The translations under genes were made by a program, and so were the position numbers. This document shows positions 24,161-31,709 of a stretch of 64,000 nucleotides of DNA, one piece after another; the stretch's first letter is position 1, and every line of letters starts with the position of its first letter. This DNA is from a bacterium. GTDB taxonomy: Bacteria > Elusimicrobiota > Elusimicrobia > UBA1565 > UBA9628. The stretch is from positions 576,808 to 640,807 of the forward strand of contig JAKAQO010000001.1 of the NCBI GenBank assembly GCA_021822495.1, written 5' to 3'. The notes beneath the pieces are model-generated. The model did not search any database. It saw nothing but the letters and a program-made list of their open reading frames with translations, and had not been told where the DNA came from.

Positions 24161-25459
24161 ATGAAAAATTTACCTATTCAATCAATCAAAGCGCGGCAAA
24201 TCTTTGACTCCCGGGGTCTTCCAACCCTGGAGGCGGATGTTTTCCTGGAAGACGGCTCTTCTGGCCGCGCGATGGTTCCCAGCGGGGCTTCCACCGGAAG
24301 CCACGAAGCCGTTGAGCTTCGCGACGGCGACAAGAAATATTTTCACGGAAAAGGAGTGACAAAAGCCCTTCTCTCCGTTAATCAAGAAATTGCCTCCGCG
24401 CTTAAAGGGAAAAATGCCGGCGATCAGAAGGGCCTCGATGAGGCCATGATTAAACTCGATGGAACCGCCAATAAATCCAAACTAGGGGCTAACGCGATAC
24501 TTTCAGTTTCCTTGGCCGCCTCCCGGGCCGCCGCTGTTTCTTTAAAAATCCCTCTTTACCGCTACCTCCGCGAAACCTTTAATCTTAAGCTCAATTCGTG
24601 GGTTTTACCGACTCCGATGCTCAACGTCATCAACGGCGGCAAACACGCCGACAGCGGTCTCAATATTCAAGAGTTTATGTTGGTCCCCACCGAGGCTTCT
24701 TCGTTCTCGGAAGCCCTCCGCATGGCTTCTGAAACCTATCAAACCCTTAAAAAGATACTTATCTCCAAGAATCTTTCCATTGGAGTTGGAGACGAGGGCG
24801 GGTTCGCGCCCCATATTCCAACACACGAGGAAGTATTGGCTCTTTTGTCGGACGCCATTGCCCAATCAGGATACAAAGGAAAAATAAAAATTGCCTTAGA
24901 TTCCGCAGCCAGCGAATTTTACCAGAATGGAGTTTATGCCTTTGAGTCGAAAAATCTCAGCGCGAAAGAAATGACTTCGCGCTACAAAAGCTGGCTTGAA
25001 AAATACGAACTCATCTCTCTTGAAGACCCTTTATCCGAAGATGATTGGGAAGGGTGGAAGGAACTGACCACCGAACTGGGACATCAATGCAAAATCATCG
25101 GAGACGATATTTTTGTCACCAACCGCAAGCGGCTGGAGCGGGGCATTAAGGAAAATGTCGCCAATTCCATCCTCATTAAACTCAACCAAATTGGAACTTT
25201 AACCGAGACCGTCGAAACAGTGCTTCAGGCTCAAAAGGCGGGATATTCCTGCGTCATTTCCCACCGTTCCGGCGAGACCGAAGATTCCTATATCGCCGAT
25301 TTGGCGGTGGCCTTAAACGCCGGCGCAATTAAATCCGGGGCCCCTTGCCGCTCAGAGCGCCTGGCTAAATATAATCAGCTAATTCGCATTGAAGAAGAGT
25401 TGGGCAACCAAGCGCTCTACGCGAGTTTGACTCCATTTAGAATGAAGGCCGCGGCATAG
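24161..25459 (+). CDS. eno: enolase
   Basis: 432 residues from the ATG at 24161; a longer frame that starts inside the upstream gene was rejected because this ATG aligns with the normal enolase N-terminus (IQSIKARQIFDSRGLPTLEA). Signature regions: VPSGASTGSHEAVELRDGD, VGDEGGFAPH, ISLEDPLSEDDWEGW, and SHRSGETEDSYIADLAV. It converts 2-phosphoglycerate to phosphoenolpyruvate. Grouped with a phosphohexomutase and an FtsB-like gene, a common bacterial order. Confidence 0.96.
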   Translation: MKNLPIQSIKARQIFDSRGLPTLEADVFLEDGSSGRAMVPSGASTGSHEAVELRDGDKKYFHGKGVTKALLSVNQEIASALKGKNAGDQKGLDEAMIKLDGTANKSKLGANAILSVSLAASRAAAVSLKIPLYRYLRETFNLKLNSWVLPTPMLNVINGGKHADSGLNIQEFMLVPTEASSFSEALRMASETYQTLKKILISKNLSIGVGDEGGFAPHIPTHEEVLALLSDAIAQSGYKGKIKIALDSAASEFYQNGVYAFESKNLSAKEMTSRYKSWLEKYELISLEDPLSEDDWEGWKELTTELGHQCKIIGDDIFVTNRKRLERGIKENVANSILIKLNQIGTLTETVETVLQAQKAGYSCVISHRSGETEDSYIADLAVALNAGAIKSGAPCRSERLAKYNQLIRIEEELGNQALYASLTPFRMKAAA

Positions 25460-25503
25460 TTTAAGTTCGCTTATAAACTCCAAGCCCTATTTTTTAGGAT
25501 TCT

Positions 25504-25803
25504 ATGCTTCATAACCCAAGAAAATCGAATTCCCATAAGCTCTGGAAAAAATGGGCATGGGTATTACTTCTCCTGGCGGTTTTTTTCGCGAACCGCGGTT
25601 TTCGCCTTTTAATCAGGAATTGGCTGGCGCTCCACAGAATCAACTCCCAGAAAGGGTTCTTATCAAAAAAGATACAGGAAGAGAGCGTGGAACTCAAACA
25701 ACTCTCTGATCCCGCGGTTTTGGAGCTTAAAGCCCGAAAGGAACTCGACTTTATTAAAAAAGGGGAAATCGAATATCGTTTTACCCCACCCCATAAATCC
25801 TAA
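25504..25803 (+). CDS. FtsB/DivIC-family septum formation initiator
   Basis: 99 residues: a basic cytoplasmic head, one membrane helix (WAWVLLLLAVFFANRGFRLL) and a coiled-coil periplasmic stretch ending with LKARKELDFIKKGEIEYRF, the typical FtsB/DivIC tail. The protein links FtsL and FtsQ in the divisome. Its place after enolase is the classical eno-ftsB order. Confidence 0.85.
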   Translation: MLHNPRKSNSHKLWKKWAWVLLLLAVFFANRGFRLLIRNWLALHRINSQKGFLSKKIQEESVELKQLSDPAVLELKARKELDFIKKGEIEYRFTPPHKS

Positions 25804-25922
25804 AATAACCTTATGATCGAGCCTAAGCGAGGCCGCTCTCTTAAACAGAATTTGGAAGCGGCATTTCCTCATTTAAATTCGGTCAGAAATGGTTGGCTCC
25901 AGATTCCGTACGAAAGGAAACC

Positions 25923-26714
25923 ATGCACCCCATTCTCTTGTCATTAGGCCGCTTTCGGATTTACAGCTATGGAGTTTTAATCGCCCTCGGCGGGGTTTTC
26001 TCGACTATTTTCTGGCTAAAACATTGGAAGCCCATGGGTCTCAAAAAAGAGGACGATGTCTGGCTTTTGGTCAACACCCTGATTCTCTCCGGCTTTCTTG
26101 GAGGGCGCATTCTCTACGTGTTCCAATATGACCCCTGGTTTGGCCGCGCGTTTTGGGGCGATCTTTTTTCGCTGAACCGCGGGTTTTGCGTGATGGGGGC
26201 CATTCTCAGCGTCATTTTGGGAATTTATCTTTACGCCCGTTTTCTCAAACTTCAATTTTTAAGGACTCTCGATTACGTCTGCCAAGCCGCTCCTCTTTGG
26301 CATTTTTTTGGACGGCTCGGATGCTTTTCCGCCGGATGCTGCTACGGCATCCCAACCTCAAAACCCTGGGGCGTCAAATTTACCAATCCCCAATCCCTGG
26401 TCGAGCCCGATTTTTTGGGAATTCCCATCCATCCAACCCAGCTTTATGAGGCCTTCGGGGAACTCGGCATCTTTTTCATCCTTTATTATTTTTTCCTGAG
26501 ACGCCTGGAAACGGGGAAAATAAAGCCCGGAGTTCTCAGCGCGGCCTATATCGGCGGATATGGAGTTTTAAGATACATTCTTGAATTTTACCGCGGCGAC
26601 GCCCTTTGGATGCAAAGTTTGCCCATGACCCAGGTCCAGGCATTTTGTCTTTTGCAGATTTGTATCGCTGGAATTATTTTATGGAGGGTTCGTCATGCAT
26701 CCCATTCTTCTTAA
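25923..26714 (+). CDS. lgt: prolipoprotein diacylglyceryl transferase, copy 1
   Basis: 263 residues from the ATG at 25923 (AAGGAAA site). Multispanning: starts MHPILLSLGRFRIYSYGVLI, has the Lgt signature region as FGRLGCFSAGCCYGIPT, the HPTQLYEAFGEL motif with essential His and Tyr, and the ending GVLRYILEFYRGD. Lgt attaches diacylglycerol to the lipobox cysteine, the first step of lipoprotein maturation. It overlaps a second lgt by 20 nt. The cysteine-rich AGCCYG replaces the more usual NxE segment, as in a subset of Lgt proteins. Confidence 0.9.
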   Translation: MHPILLSLGRFRIYSYGVLIALGGVFSTIFWLKHWKPMGLKKEDDVWLLVNTLILSGFLGGRILYVFQYDPWFGRAFWGDLFSLNRGFCVMGAILSVILGIYLYARFLKLQFLRTLDYVCQAAPLWHFFGRLGCFSAGCCYGIPTSKPWGVKFTNPQSLVEPDFLGIPIHPTQLYEAFGELGIFFILYYFFLRRLETGKIKPGVLSAAYIGGYGVLRYILEFYRGDALWMQSLPMTQVQAFCLLQICIAGIILWRVRHASHSS

Positions 26715-27489
26715 TCTTGGCTTTATCAAAATCCCCACCTACGGAGTCTTGGTCGCTTTGGCTTATATTTCTGCGGTGTTTTGGGTTAAGCGCAAGATTT
26801 CCATGATGCCCGGCATGACCGAGGACAAATTCTGGACTCTCATCTACGGAATTTTCTTTGGCGCGATTTTGGGCGGAAAAATTCTTTTTATTATGGTTGA
26901 ATGGAACGCGTTTAGATCCGGAGAACTGAGCTTTTTTCGCGATTTCCGCTACGGTTTTGTTTTCTATGGCGGCTTTATCGGCGGCATCGCGGCCGCCATG
27001 TTCTTTCTTAGGCGCCTTAAGATTCCATTTTTACCCTCGGCCGATTATTTCGCCTCCGCCCTGCCCTTGGGTCAGGCCATTGGCCGCTGGGGGTGTTTGG
27101 CCGCCGGATGCTGCTACGGAAAGCCGACTCAACTTCCCTGGGGAGTGCGTTTGGGTGGGAGCCCGGAAAGCGTGACCCCGCCTGACCTTTGGGGAATCCC
27201 GCTTCATCCAACCCAGCTCTATGAATCTGCGGCGGATTTTTCTATTTTCCTTTTCATCTCCTTTTGGCTGATTCCGCGCATCGAGAAAAAAGAAATCAAG
27301 GCCGGAACCGCTTTTTGGACTTACATGCTGACCTATGCTTTCGCGAGATTTCTCATTGAATTTGTCCGCGGGGATGACCGCGGCTGGTCTTTTATGTCCC
27401 TATGGGTGTCCCAGTGGGTCGCCTTGGGATGCTTTTTAGCCGCCCTCATCGCGCTCTATAGAAACGGAATAAAAACTCAAAATGTCTAA
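26695..27489 (+). CDS. lgt: prolipoprotein diacylglyceryl transferase, copy 2
   Basis: 264 residues with a GGAGG site. Same architecture as the upstream copy: MHPILLNLGFIKIPTYGVLV, GRWGCLAAGCCYGKPT, HPTQLYESAADF, and FARFLIEFVRGDDRG. The two are clearly paralogous but well diverged, so the duplication is not recent. Both keep the signature residues. It overlaps the RluA gene by 8 nt. Possible division of labour between substrate classes, or one may have a changed lipid donor. Confidence 0.9.
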   Translation: MHPILLNLGFIKIPTYGVLVALAYISAVFWVKRKISMMPGMTEDKFWTLIYGIFFGAILGGKILFIMVEWNAFRSGELSFFRDFRYGFVFYGGFIGGIAAAMFFLRRLKIPFLPSADYFASALPLGQAIGRWGCLAAGCCYGKPTQLPWGVRLGGSPESVTPPDLWGIPLHPTQLYESAADFSIFLFISFWLIPRIEKKEIKAGTAFWTYMLTYAFARFLIEFVRGDDRGWSFMSLWVSQWVALGCFLAALIALYRNGIKTQNV

Positions 27490-28432
27490 AGAGAAGACCT
27501 TCTCTTTTCACTGCGAAACCCCGGGGCTCCGCCTCGATCGTTTTCTCGCGGCGCGAATGCCCGATTACTCGCGGACCATCCTTCAGAATTTCATTGAAGA
27601 TGGGCGTGTCTTGGTTGACGGCCGCGCGCAAGCGTCCAATTTCAGGCTTAAAGGCGAAGAAAAAATCGAAGTCTCTCTTATCCGTAATCTTCAGGACGCG
27701 GCTTTTGCCGAGGATTGGATTATTCACGAGGACAAAGACTTGATTGTCATCAATAAGCCCGCCGGAATCATCATCCACCCGCTCAATAATTCCTGGCTGG
27801 GCAACCCGGAAACCATTCTGTCCGAAAAGGAACCCTCCATCGCAGGAATTTTTTACCAATTAAGGCCTGAAATCGCCAAGGCAGGCGTCGAACGGCTTGG
27901 AATCGTCCATCGTCTTGACCGCCAAACCAGCGGGGTTCTTTTGCTGGCCAAAAATGAAGATGCTGAAAAAAATTTGCGAAGACAATTTAGGGAACGTCTT
28001 CTGCATAAGACCTATCGCGCGATTGTGCGGGGAAATCCCAAGGAAAAACGCCTGCGCGTCACCGCCCCCATTGGACATGCCGGAATGTCCAGAAATTTTG
28101 TCGCCACTCCCTTTGGAAAACCCGCCGAGACAGGATTTAAAATTCTCAAAGTCGCGCCTTGGGCGGCATTAGTGGAAGCTCATCCCCTGACGGGCCGGAC
28201 CCATCAAATTCGCGCGCACTTAAGTTTTGCCGGACACCCAGTCGCGGGCGATTTTCTCTTTGACAAGGAAAATCTTTCGCCCATTCCCCCAAGGCTCATG
28301 CTCCACGCCTTTGAAATCACGCTCTCTCATCCGCGGACCAAAAAAGAAGTTTCTTTTCGCGCGCCCACTCCCAAGGACTTTAATGATTTCTGGAAGGAGT
28401 GCTTAAAATCCTTTAAGCCCATTAAAGGGTAG
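27482..28432 (+). CDS. RluA-family rRNA/tRNA pseudouridine synthase
   Basis: 316 residues. An N-terminal S4 RNA-binding domain (LRLDRFLAARMPDYSRTI) precedes the catalytic domain with LIVINKPAGIIIHP, the catalytic-aspartate motif GIVHRLDRQTSGVLLLAKN, and HPLTGRTHQIRAHLSF. It isomerises uridine to pseudouridine in structured RNA, probably 23S rRNA (RluD-like, because of the S4 domain). The start lies within the end of the second lgt gene. Confidence 0.93.
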   Translation: MSKEKTFSFHCETPGLRLDRFLAARMPDYSRTILQNFIEDGRVLVDGRAQASNFRLKGEEKIEVSLIRNLQDAAFAEDWIIHEDKDLIVINKPAGIIIHPLNNSWLGNPETILSEKEPSIAGIFYQLRPEIAKAGVERLGIVHRLDRQTSGVLLLAKNEDAEKNLRRQFRERLLHKTYRAIVRGNPKEKRLRVTAPIGHAGMSRNFVATPFGKPAETGFKILKVAPWAALVEAHPLTGRTHQIRAHLSFAGHPVAGDFLFDKENLSPIPPRLMLHAFEITLSHPRTKKEVSFRAPTPKDFNDFWKECLKSFKPIKG

Positions 28433-28569
28433 ACCAAGATTTTTATTTTGCATGAGTCCTTGCGCTTTGCCCAAATTGCTGGCGCATCTACTATTCTCGC
28501 CGCAGTGATATGGCAAACTCAATCCATGACCAAGGCCTTGGTTCAAAAACCTGATCAGTAAAGGTATTC

Positions 28570-29178
28570 ATGACTATCAGATTGAAAATTAAGGGGAGCT
28601 CCATCAAGAACATTTCTCAACAACAGTTTTACCAATGGTTTAGAGTGAGATATAAGAAGAAAATAATCGCAACAGAACAACTTCCAGAGGCCTTTATCAA
28701 ACGTTCCATTGCCTATTCAAAAAAACAAGAAAGGAAATTTGAACAAATATCTGAGATAAAGAAAAAAATCCCAGCTGGTTTGATAATACCTGCCTATATC
28801 GCCCATATAAGCGAAACTGTGGGTTATGGCCTTTTTGCCTACCAAAATATTGCCAATGGAGAAATAATCGGCGAATATACTGGAACCCTGTCGCGGGACT
28901 GGATAAAGAATTCCATAAAGCCAAACGATTTTAAGCCGTATCTACTCAAATATCCATTCAACTCGCCTTTTGCCATTGACGCTCAAGACGAGGGAAACGA
29001 ATTGAGATTTATCAATCATTCTTCTAAAAATGCCAATACCAATCGCCTATACATTTTTAACGGCGACCTCTTGCATATCCTTTTCGCAGCTACTCGCCCC
29101 ATTACACGGCATCAACAAATACTCATTGATTACGGAGAAAAATACTGGAAATTTAATAGGCCCAAACTATTGCGTTGA
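28570..29178 (+). CDS. SET-domain protein, putative lysine methyltransferase
   Basis: 202 residues. The N-terminal 75 residues are basic and unrecognised; the rest is a SET domain: AHISETVGYGLFAYQNI (cofactor loop), GEIIGEYTG, the pseudoknot motif NELRFINHSSKNANTNRL, and ILIDYGEKYW. SET enzymes move a methyl group from S-adenosylmethionine to lysine; bacterial targets are largely unknown. No pre-SET zinc cluster or Cys-rich post-SET is seen. The gene is noticeably richer in A/T than its neighbours and stands alone, which fits horizontal transfer. Confidence 0.85.
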   Translation: MTIRLKIKGSSIKNISQQQFYQWFRVRYKKKIIATEQLPEAFIKRSIAYSKKQERKFEQISEIKKKIPAGLIIPAYIAHISETVGYGLFAYQNIANGEIIGEYTGTLSRDWIKNSIKPNDFKPYLLKYPFNSPFAIDAQDEGNELRFINHSSKNANTNRLYIFNGDLLHILFAATRPITRHQQILIDYGEKYWKFNRPKLLR

Positions 29179-29268
29179 TGGAGAAATTTCATCTCGCTTA
29201 AATCACGACAATAACACCCCTTATTACATGACATTTCTAAAAGTCCTTGACACAGCCCATCAACCCCA

Positions 29269-29297
29269 TTGACAAAGTTTGTTCGGGGGATTATATA
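29269..29297 (+). promoter_or_regulatory. sigma-70-type promoter close to a start codon
   Basis: TTGACA at 29269-29274, a 17-bp spacer, and TATATA at 29292-29297. The coding ATG at 29306 is 8 nt after the -10, leaving almost no leader, so the mRNA may be leaderless. Confidence 0.65.
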
Positions 29298-29305
29298 TAG
29301 AAGTA

Positions 29306-30370
29306 ATGAGAACTATTTCTATTTTTTTCGCGGCGGCTTTTCTATCTTCCCCTCTCTTTGCGGCAAAACAATGTCCTTCTCAAATGTCGGAAATTAATTC
29401 AAAAAATTTAGTTCGACTTTGCCTTAAAACTCGCCCCCAGCTTGAAGAATGGCGGAACTGGCTGGTGGAAGAAAAAGTTTCCGAGGGCTCTCCAGTCTTT
29501 AGAATTTCCAAGCGCTCCGGCCAACAAACCCTCATCGCTGTGTTGCCAAAAACGCTTGGCGTTTCCGGGCAGGACTTTACCGCACCCGCCAAGGATATTC
29601 AGGCCTTGGGAATTCAACTCCCCAAACAGACAGGACTCTTAAGCTCCGTCTCGAAAAAAAACGGCCTCAAACTGAAACTTGAGAGTAGCGGAAATTCCCG
29701 CCAAGAGGCTTTGAGAAAAACCCTTGATAGCTGGAAACTTCTGGGTCTTATGGCCAAAAGCGAACAACGCCGCTTATCTCAAGATTCTTCTAATAACAAA
29801 GAATCCAAAGACTCTGAGAGGCAGTTCAAGCGTTTGGTGAGAGTCAACCGTTTCCTGGAAGCCCTGGATGCGGTGCAACAAAGATTGGCCGCTGAAAACA
29901 AAAAATCTACCCATGCCTTAACGAAAAGTTATACTCCCAAAACCATCCATAGCCCCTCTCTTTCCAGCTTAAAAAATGTCTGGCATTCAAACAAAGAAAA
30001 TGAGTCCGTACATTCGCCTGATGATTTGATCGCCCAAAAAAGACCCTCCGCCTCAAAACCCGTTTCTCCAACGGGCAATATCCAATTACAAAATCTTGAC
30101 CCAGATCGAAGCGTCTCAAACATCCCTTCTCCCGGGCTGAAAAAACGTCAGCTTCAAATGGAAAAAGCTGTCAGAAAAGCGTTTTTTGGAACTCCCCACT
30201 GGGATAAAGCTAAAGAGCTTTTGAGTCAAGCCATGGACGCAAACGAAGAAGCCCTTTCCCGCGTTAGTCAAAAGTTGGCCTCCCTTTGGGATCGTGTTTG
30301 GTATGGGAAGGGACCTAATCCGTTTAAAAATTGGGCCAACTGCGTTTCCAATTCTTCCTCTTGCCGCTAA
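29306..30370 (+). CDS. secreted protein of unknown function
   Basis: 354 residues from the ATG at 29306, giving signal peptide MRTISIFFAAAFLSSPLFAA; the TTG start further up lies inside the promoter and was rejected. The mature part starts with two Cys (KQCPSQM, VRLCLKT), has a compact N-terminal domain, a long Ser/Lys/Asn-rich, probably disordered middle (about 150-270), and a helical C-terminal region ending with NWANCVSNSSSCR, again Cys-bearing. No family recognised. Its end converges on the DEAD-box helicase gene, 7 nt apart. Confidence 0.7.
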   Translation: MRTISIFFAAAFLSSPLFAAKQCPSQMSEINSKNLVRLCLKTRPQLEEWRNWLVEEKVSEGSPVFRISKRSGQQTLIAVLPKTLGVSGQDFTAPAKDIQALGIQLPKQTGLLSSVSKKNGLKLKLESSGNSRQEALRKTLDSWKLLGLMAKSEQRRLSQDSSNNKESKDSERQFKRLVRVNRFLEALDAVQQRLAAENKKSTHALTKSYTPKTIHSPSLSSLKNVWHSNKENESVHSPDDLIAQKRPSASKPVSPTGNIQLQNLDPDRSVSNIPSPGLKKRQLQMEKAVRKAFFGTPHWDKAKELLSQAMDANEEALSRVSQKLASLWDRVWYGKGPNPFKNWANCVSNSSSCR

Positions 30371-30377
30371 AAACCGA

Positions 30378-31601
30378 CTAGCGGCGAAAAAGAGCTCGGC
30401 GCGAACGCGCGATGGGACGGCGGCGAAAATTAATTCCGGAAAAAGTTTTGGGTTTGGGCGGTTCAAGATTGGGTTTGATCGCATAAGCGAAAGTTGGAAG
30501 CATCGCCCGCGGAAAAACGACTCCCGTAAAACGCTCAATTCCCGCGATCAAAGGCTCTTCTTCCCGATCGCAAAACGTAATCGCATCCCCCACTCCATAA
30601 GCGCGGCCGGTGCGGCCTACCCGGTGAATATAATCTTCTGGGTTTTGCGGCACGTCAAAATTAATGACATGGCTAATCTCGCGAACGTCAATGCCACGCG
30701 CGGCGATGTCGGTCGCGACTAAAATTTGAGTGCGGCCGGTTCGGAAATTATCCATCGCGTTCATCCGCTGGCCTTGGGTTCGTCCGGCATGGAGAATGCC
30801 GACGGAAAACCCTTGATCTGAAAGCCTGTTTTTAAGCCGATCGGCGCGATTTTTAGTCCGGGTAAAGACAAGAACCGAGCGCATCTCGGTCGCCTTTAAA
30901 AGCTCCACCAACAAATCCGTCTTCTGGGCTTGACTAATGGGATAAACGACTTGGCTAATGCCTTCCGCAGTCTCGGTTGGGCGGGAAACTTCCACTCTTT
31001 CAGGATTTTTCAAGGCAAACGCGGCGATTTCCTCCACTTTTTTGACCAAGGTGGCGGAAAAAAGCATGGTTTGCCTCTCGCGCGGAAGCCGGGAGATGAT
31101 GGCGCGGATATCGGGTAAAAACCCCATGTCGAGCATTCGGTCTGCTTCATCCAAGACCAAATATTTAATGAAATCCATTTTGAAGCGTCCGCTTTTAAGA
31201 TGATCCAAAAGCCGCCCGGGAGTCGCGACAATGACGGAAACCCCGCCGGACATGAATTTTCTTTGGCGATCATACCCCACGCCCCCAATGACGGAAGCGA
31301 CTTTAAGCGGAGTGAATTTTCCGCAATCCTTGAAACAATTCTCGACTTGCGCCGCAAGTTCCCGAGTTGGAACAATCACCAGCGCCCGAAGCCCGTGACC
31401 GGGTTTTGTCATCAAGTGATGAAGAATCGGCAAAACAAAGGACGCGGTCTTTCCGCTTCCGGTTTGAGCGCAACCGAGAATATCGGAGCCTTTCAAGGCG
31501 ACGGGAATGGATTGAGATTGAATAGGGGTCGGCTCTAGCCAGTTGAGGGCTTTAGTCGCCCGCTCTAAATCAGGATGAAGACCTAAATCGGAGAAGATCA
31601 T
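30378..31601 (-). CDS. DEAD-box RNA helicase (RhlE-like)
   Basis: 407 residues with all helicase motifs: Q motif region PTPIQSQSIP, AQTGSGKTASF (motif I), PTRELAAQ, ATPGRLLDHL, VLDEADRMLD (motif II), FSATL, LVFTRTKNRADRL, VATDIAARGIDV and HRVGRTGRA. A short basic tail (RRRPIARSRRALFRR) probably adds RNA affinity. Such enzymes unwind RNA in ribosome assembly and mRNA decay. RhlE is the nearest type by length and tail; the subgroup is inferred. Confidence 0.93.
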   Translation of the reverse strand: MIFSDLGLHPDLERATKALNWLEPTPIQSQSIPVALKGSDILGCAQTGSGKTASFVLPILHHLMTKPGHGLRALVIVPTRELAAQVENCFKDCGKFTPLKVASVIGGVGYDRQRKFMSGGVSVIVATPGRLLDHLKSGRFKMDFIKYLVLDEADRMLDMGFLPDIRAIISRLPRERQTMLFSATLVKKVEEIAAFALKNPERVEVSRPTETAEGISQVVYPISQAQKTDLLVELLKATEMRSVLVFTRTKNRADRLKNRLSDQGFSVGILHAGRTQGQRMNAMDNFRTGRTQILVATDIAARGIDVREISHVINFDVPQNPEDYIHRVGRTGRAYGVGDAITFCDREEEPLIAGIERFTGVVFPRAMLPTFAYAIKPNLEPPKPKTFSGINFRRRPIARSRRALFRR

Positions 31602-31646
31602 GAGTTAGTGTATCATTTATATCTCTCCTCCAAGGTTTCTATCTTG

Positions 31647-31669
31647 GGCCCAGAGCCTCTGGGCCTTTT
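31647..31669 (+). terminator. GC-rich hairpin followed by TTTT
   Basis: GGCCCAGAG (31647-31655) pairs with CTCTGGGCC (31657-31665), followed by TTTT at 31666-31669. It lies between the divergent helicase gene and the secreted peptidase gene. No rightward gene ends here, so it may insulate or end antisense transcription. Confidence 0.35.
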
Positions 31670-31674
31670 GGTCC

Positions 31675-31703
31675 TTGACGTTTAAAGCTTTTAAAATTAC
31701 ACT
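31675..31703 (+). promoter_or_regulatory. promoter immediately upstream of secreted peptidase gene
   Basis: TTGACG at 31675-31680, 17-bp spacer, TACACT at 31698-31703. The ATG is at 31710, where transcription would be expected to start, so the message is probably leaderless. The -10 is the same hexamer as at 5304-5309. Confidence 0.6.
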
Positions 31704-31709
31704 TCTTTT

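Noticed and set aside
25813-25947. 44-codon frame between the FtsB-like gene and lgt copy 1
   Set aside because: It overlaps the lgt start in another frame, has no ribosome site and no recognisable feature; too weak to annotate.
27737-27752. TTGATTGTCATCAA, an FNR-like match inside RluA
   Set aside because: It encodes the conserved LIVINKPAG motif and is far from any start, so it is coding-driven coincidence.
30363-30385. GCCGCTA/TAGCGGC 7-bp hairpin between the convergent secreted-protein and helicase genes
   Set aside because: The stem is short, overlaps both stop regions and has no T-tract; not convincing as a terminator.
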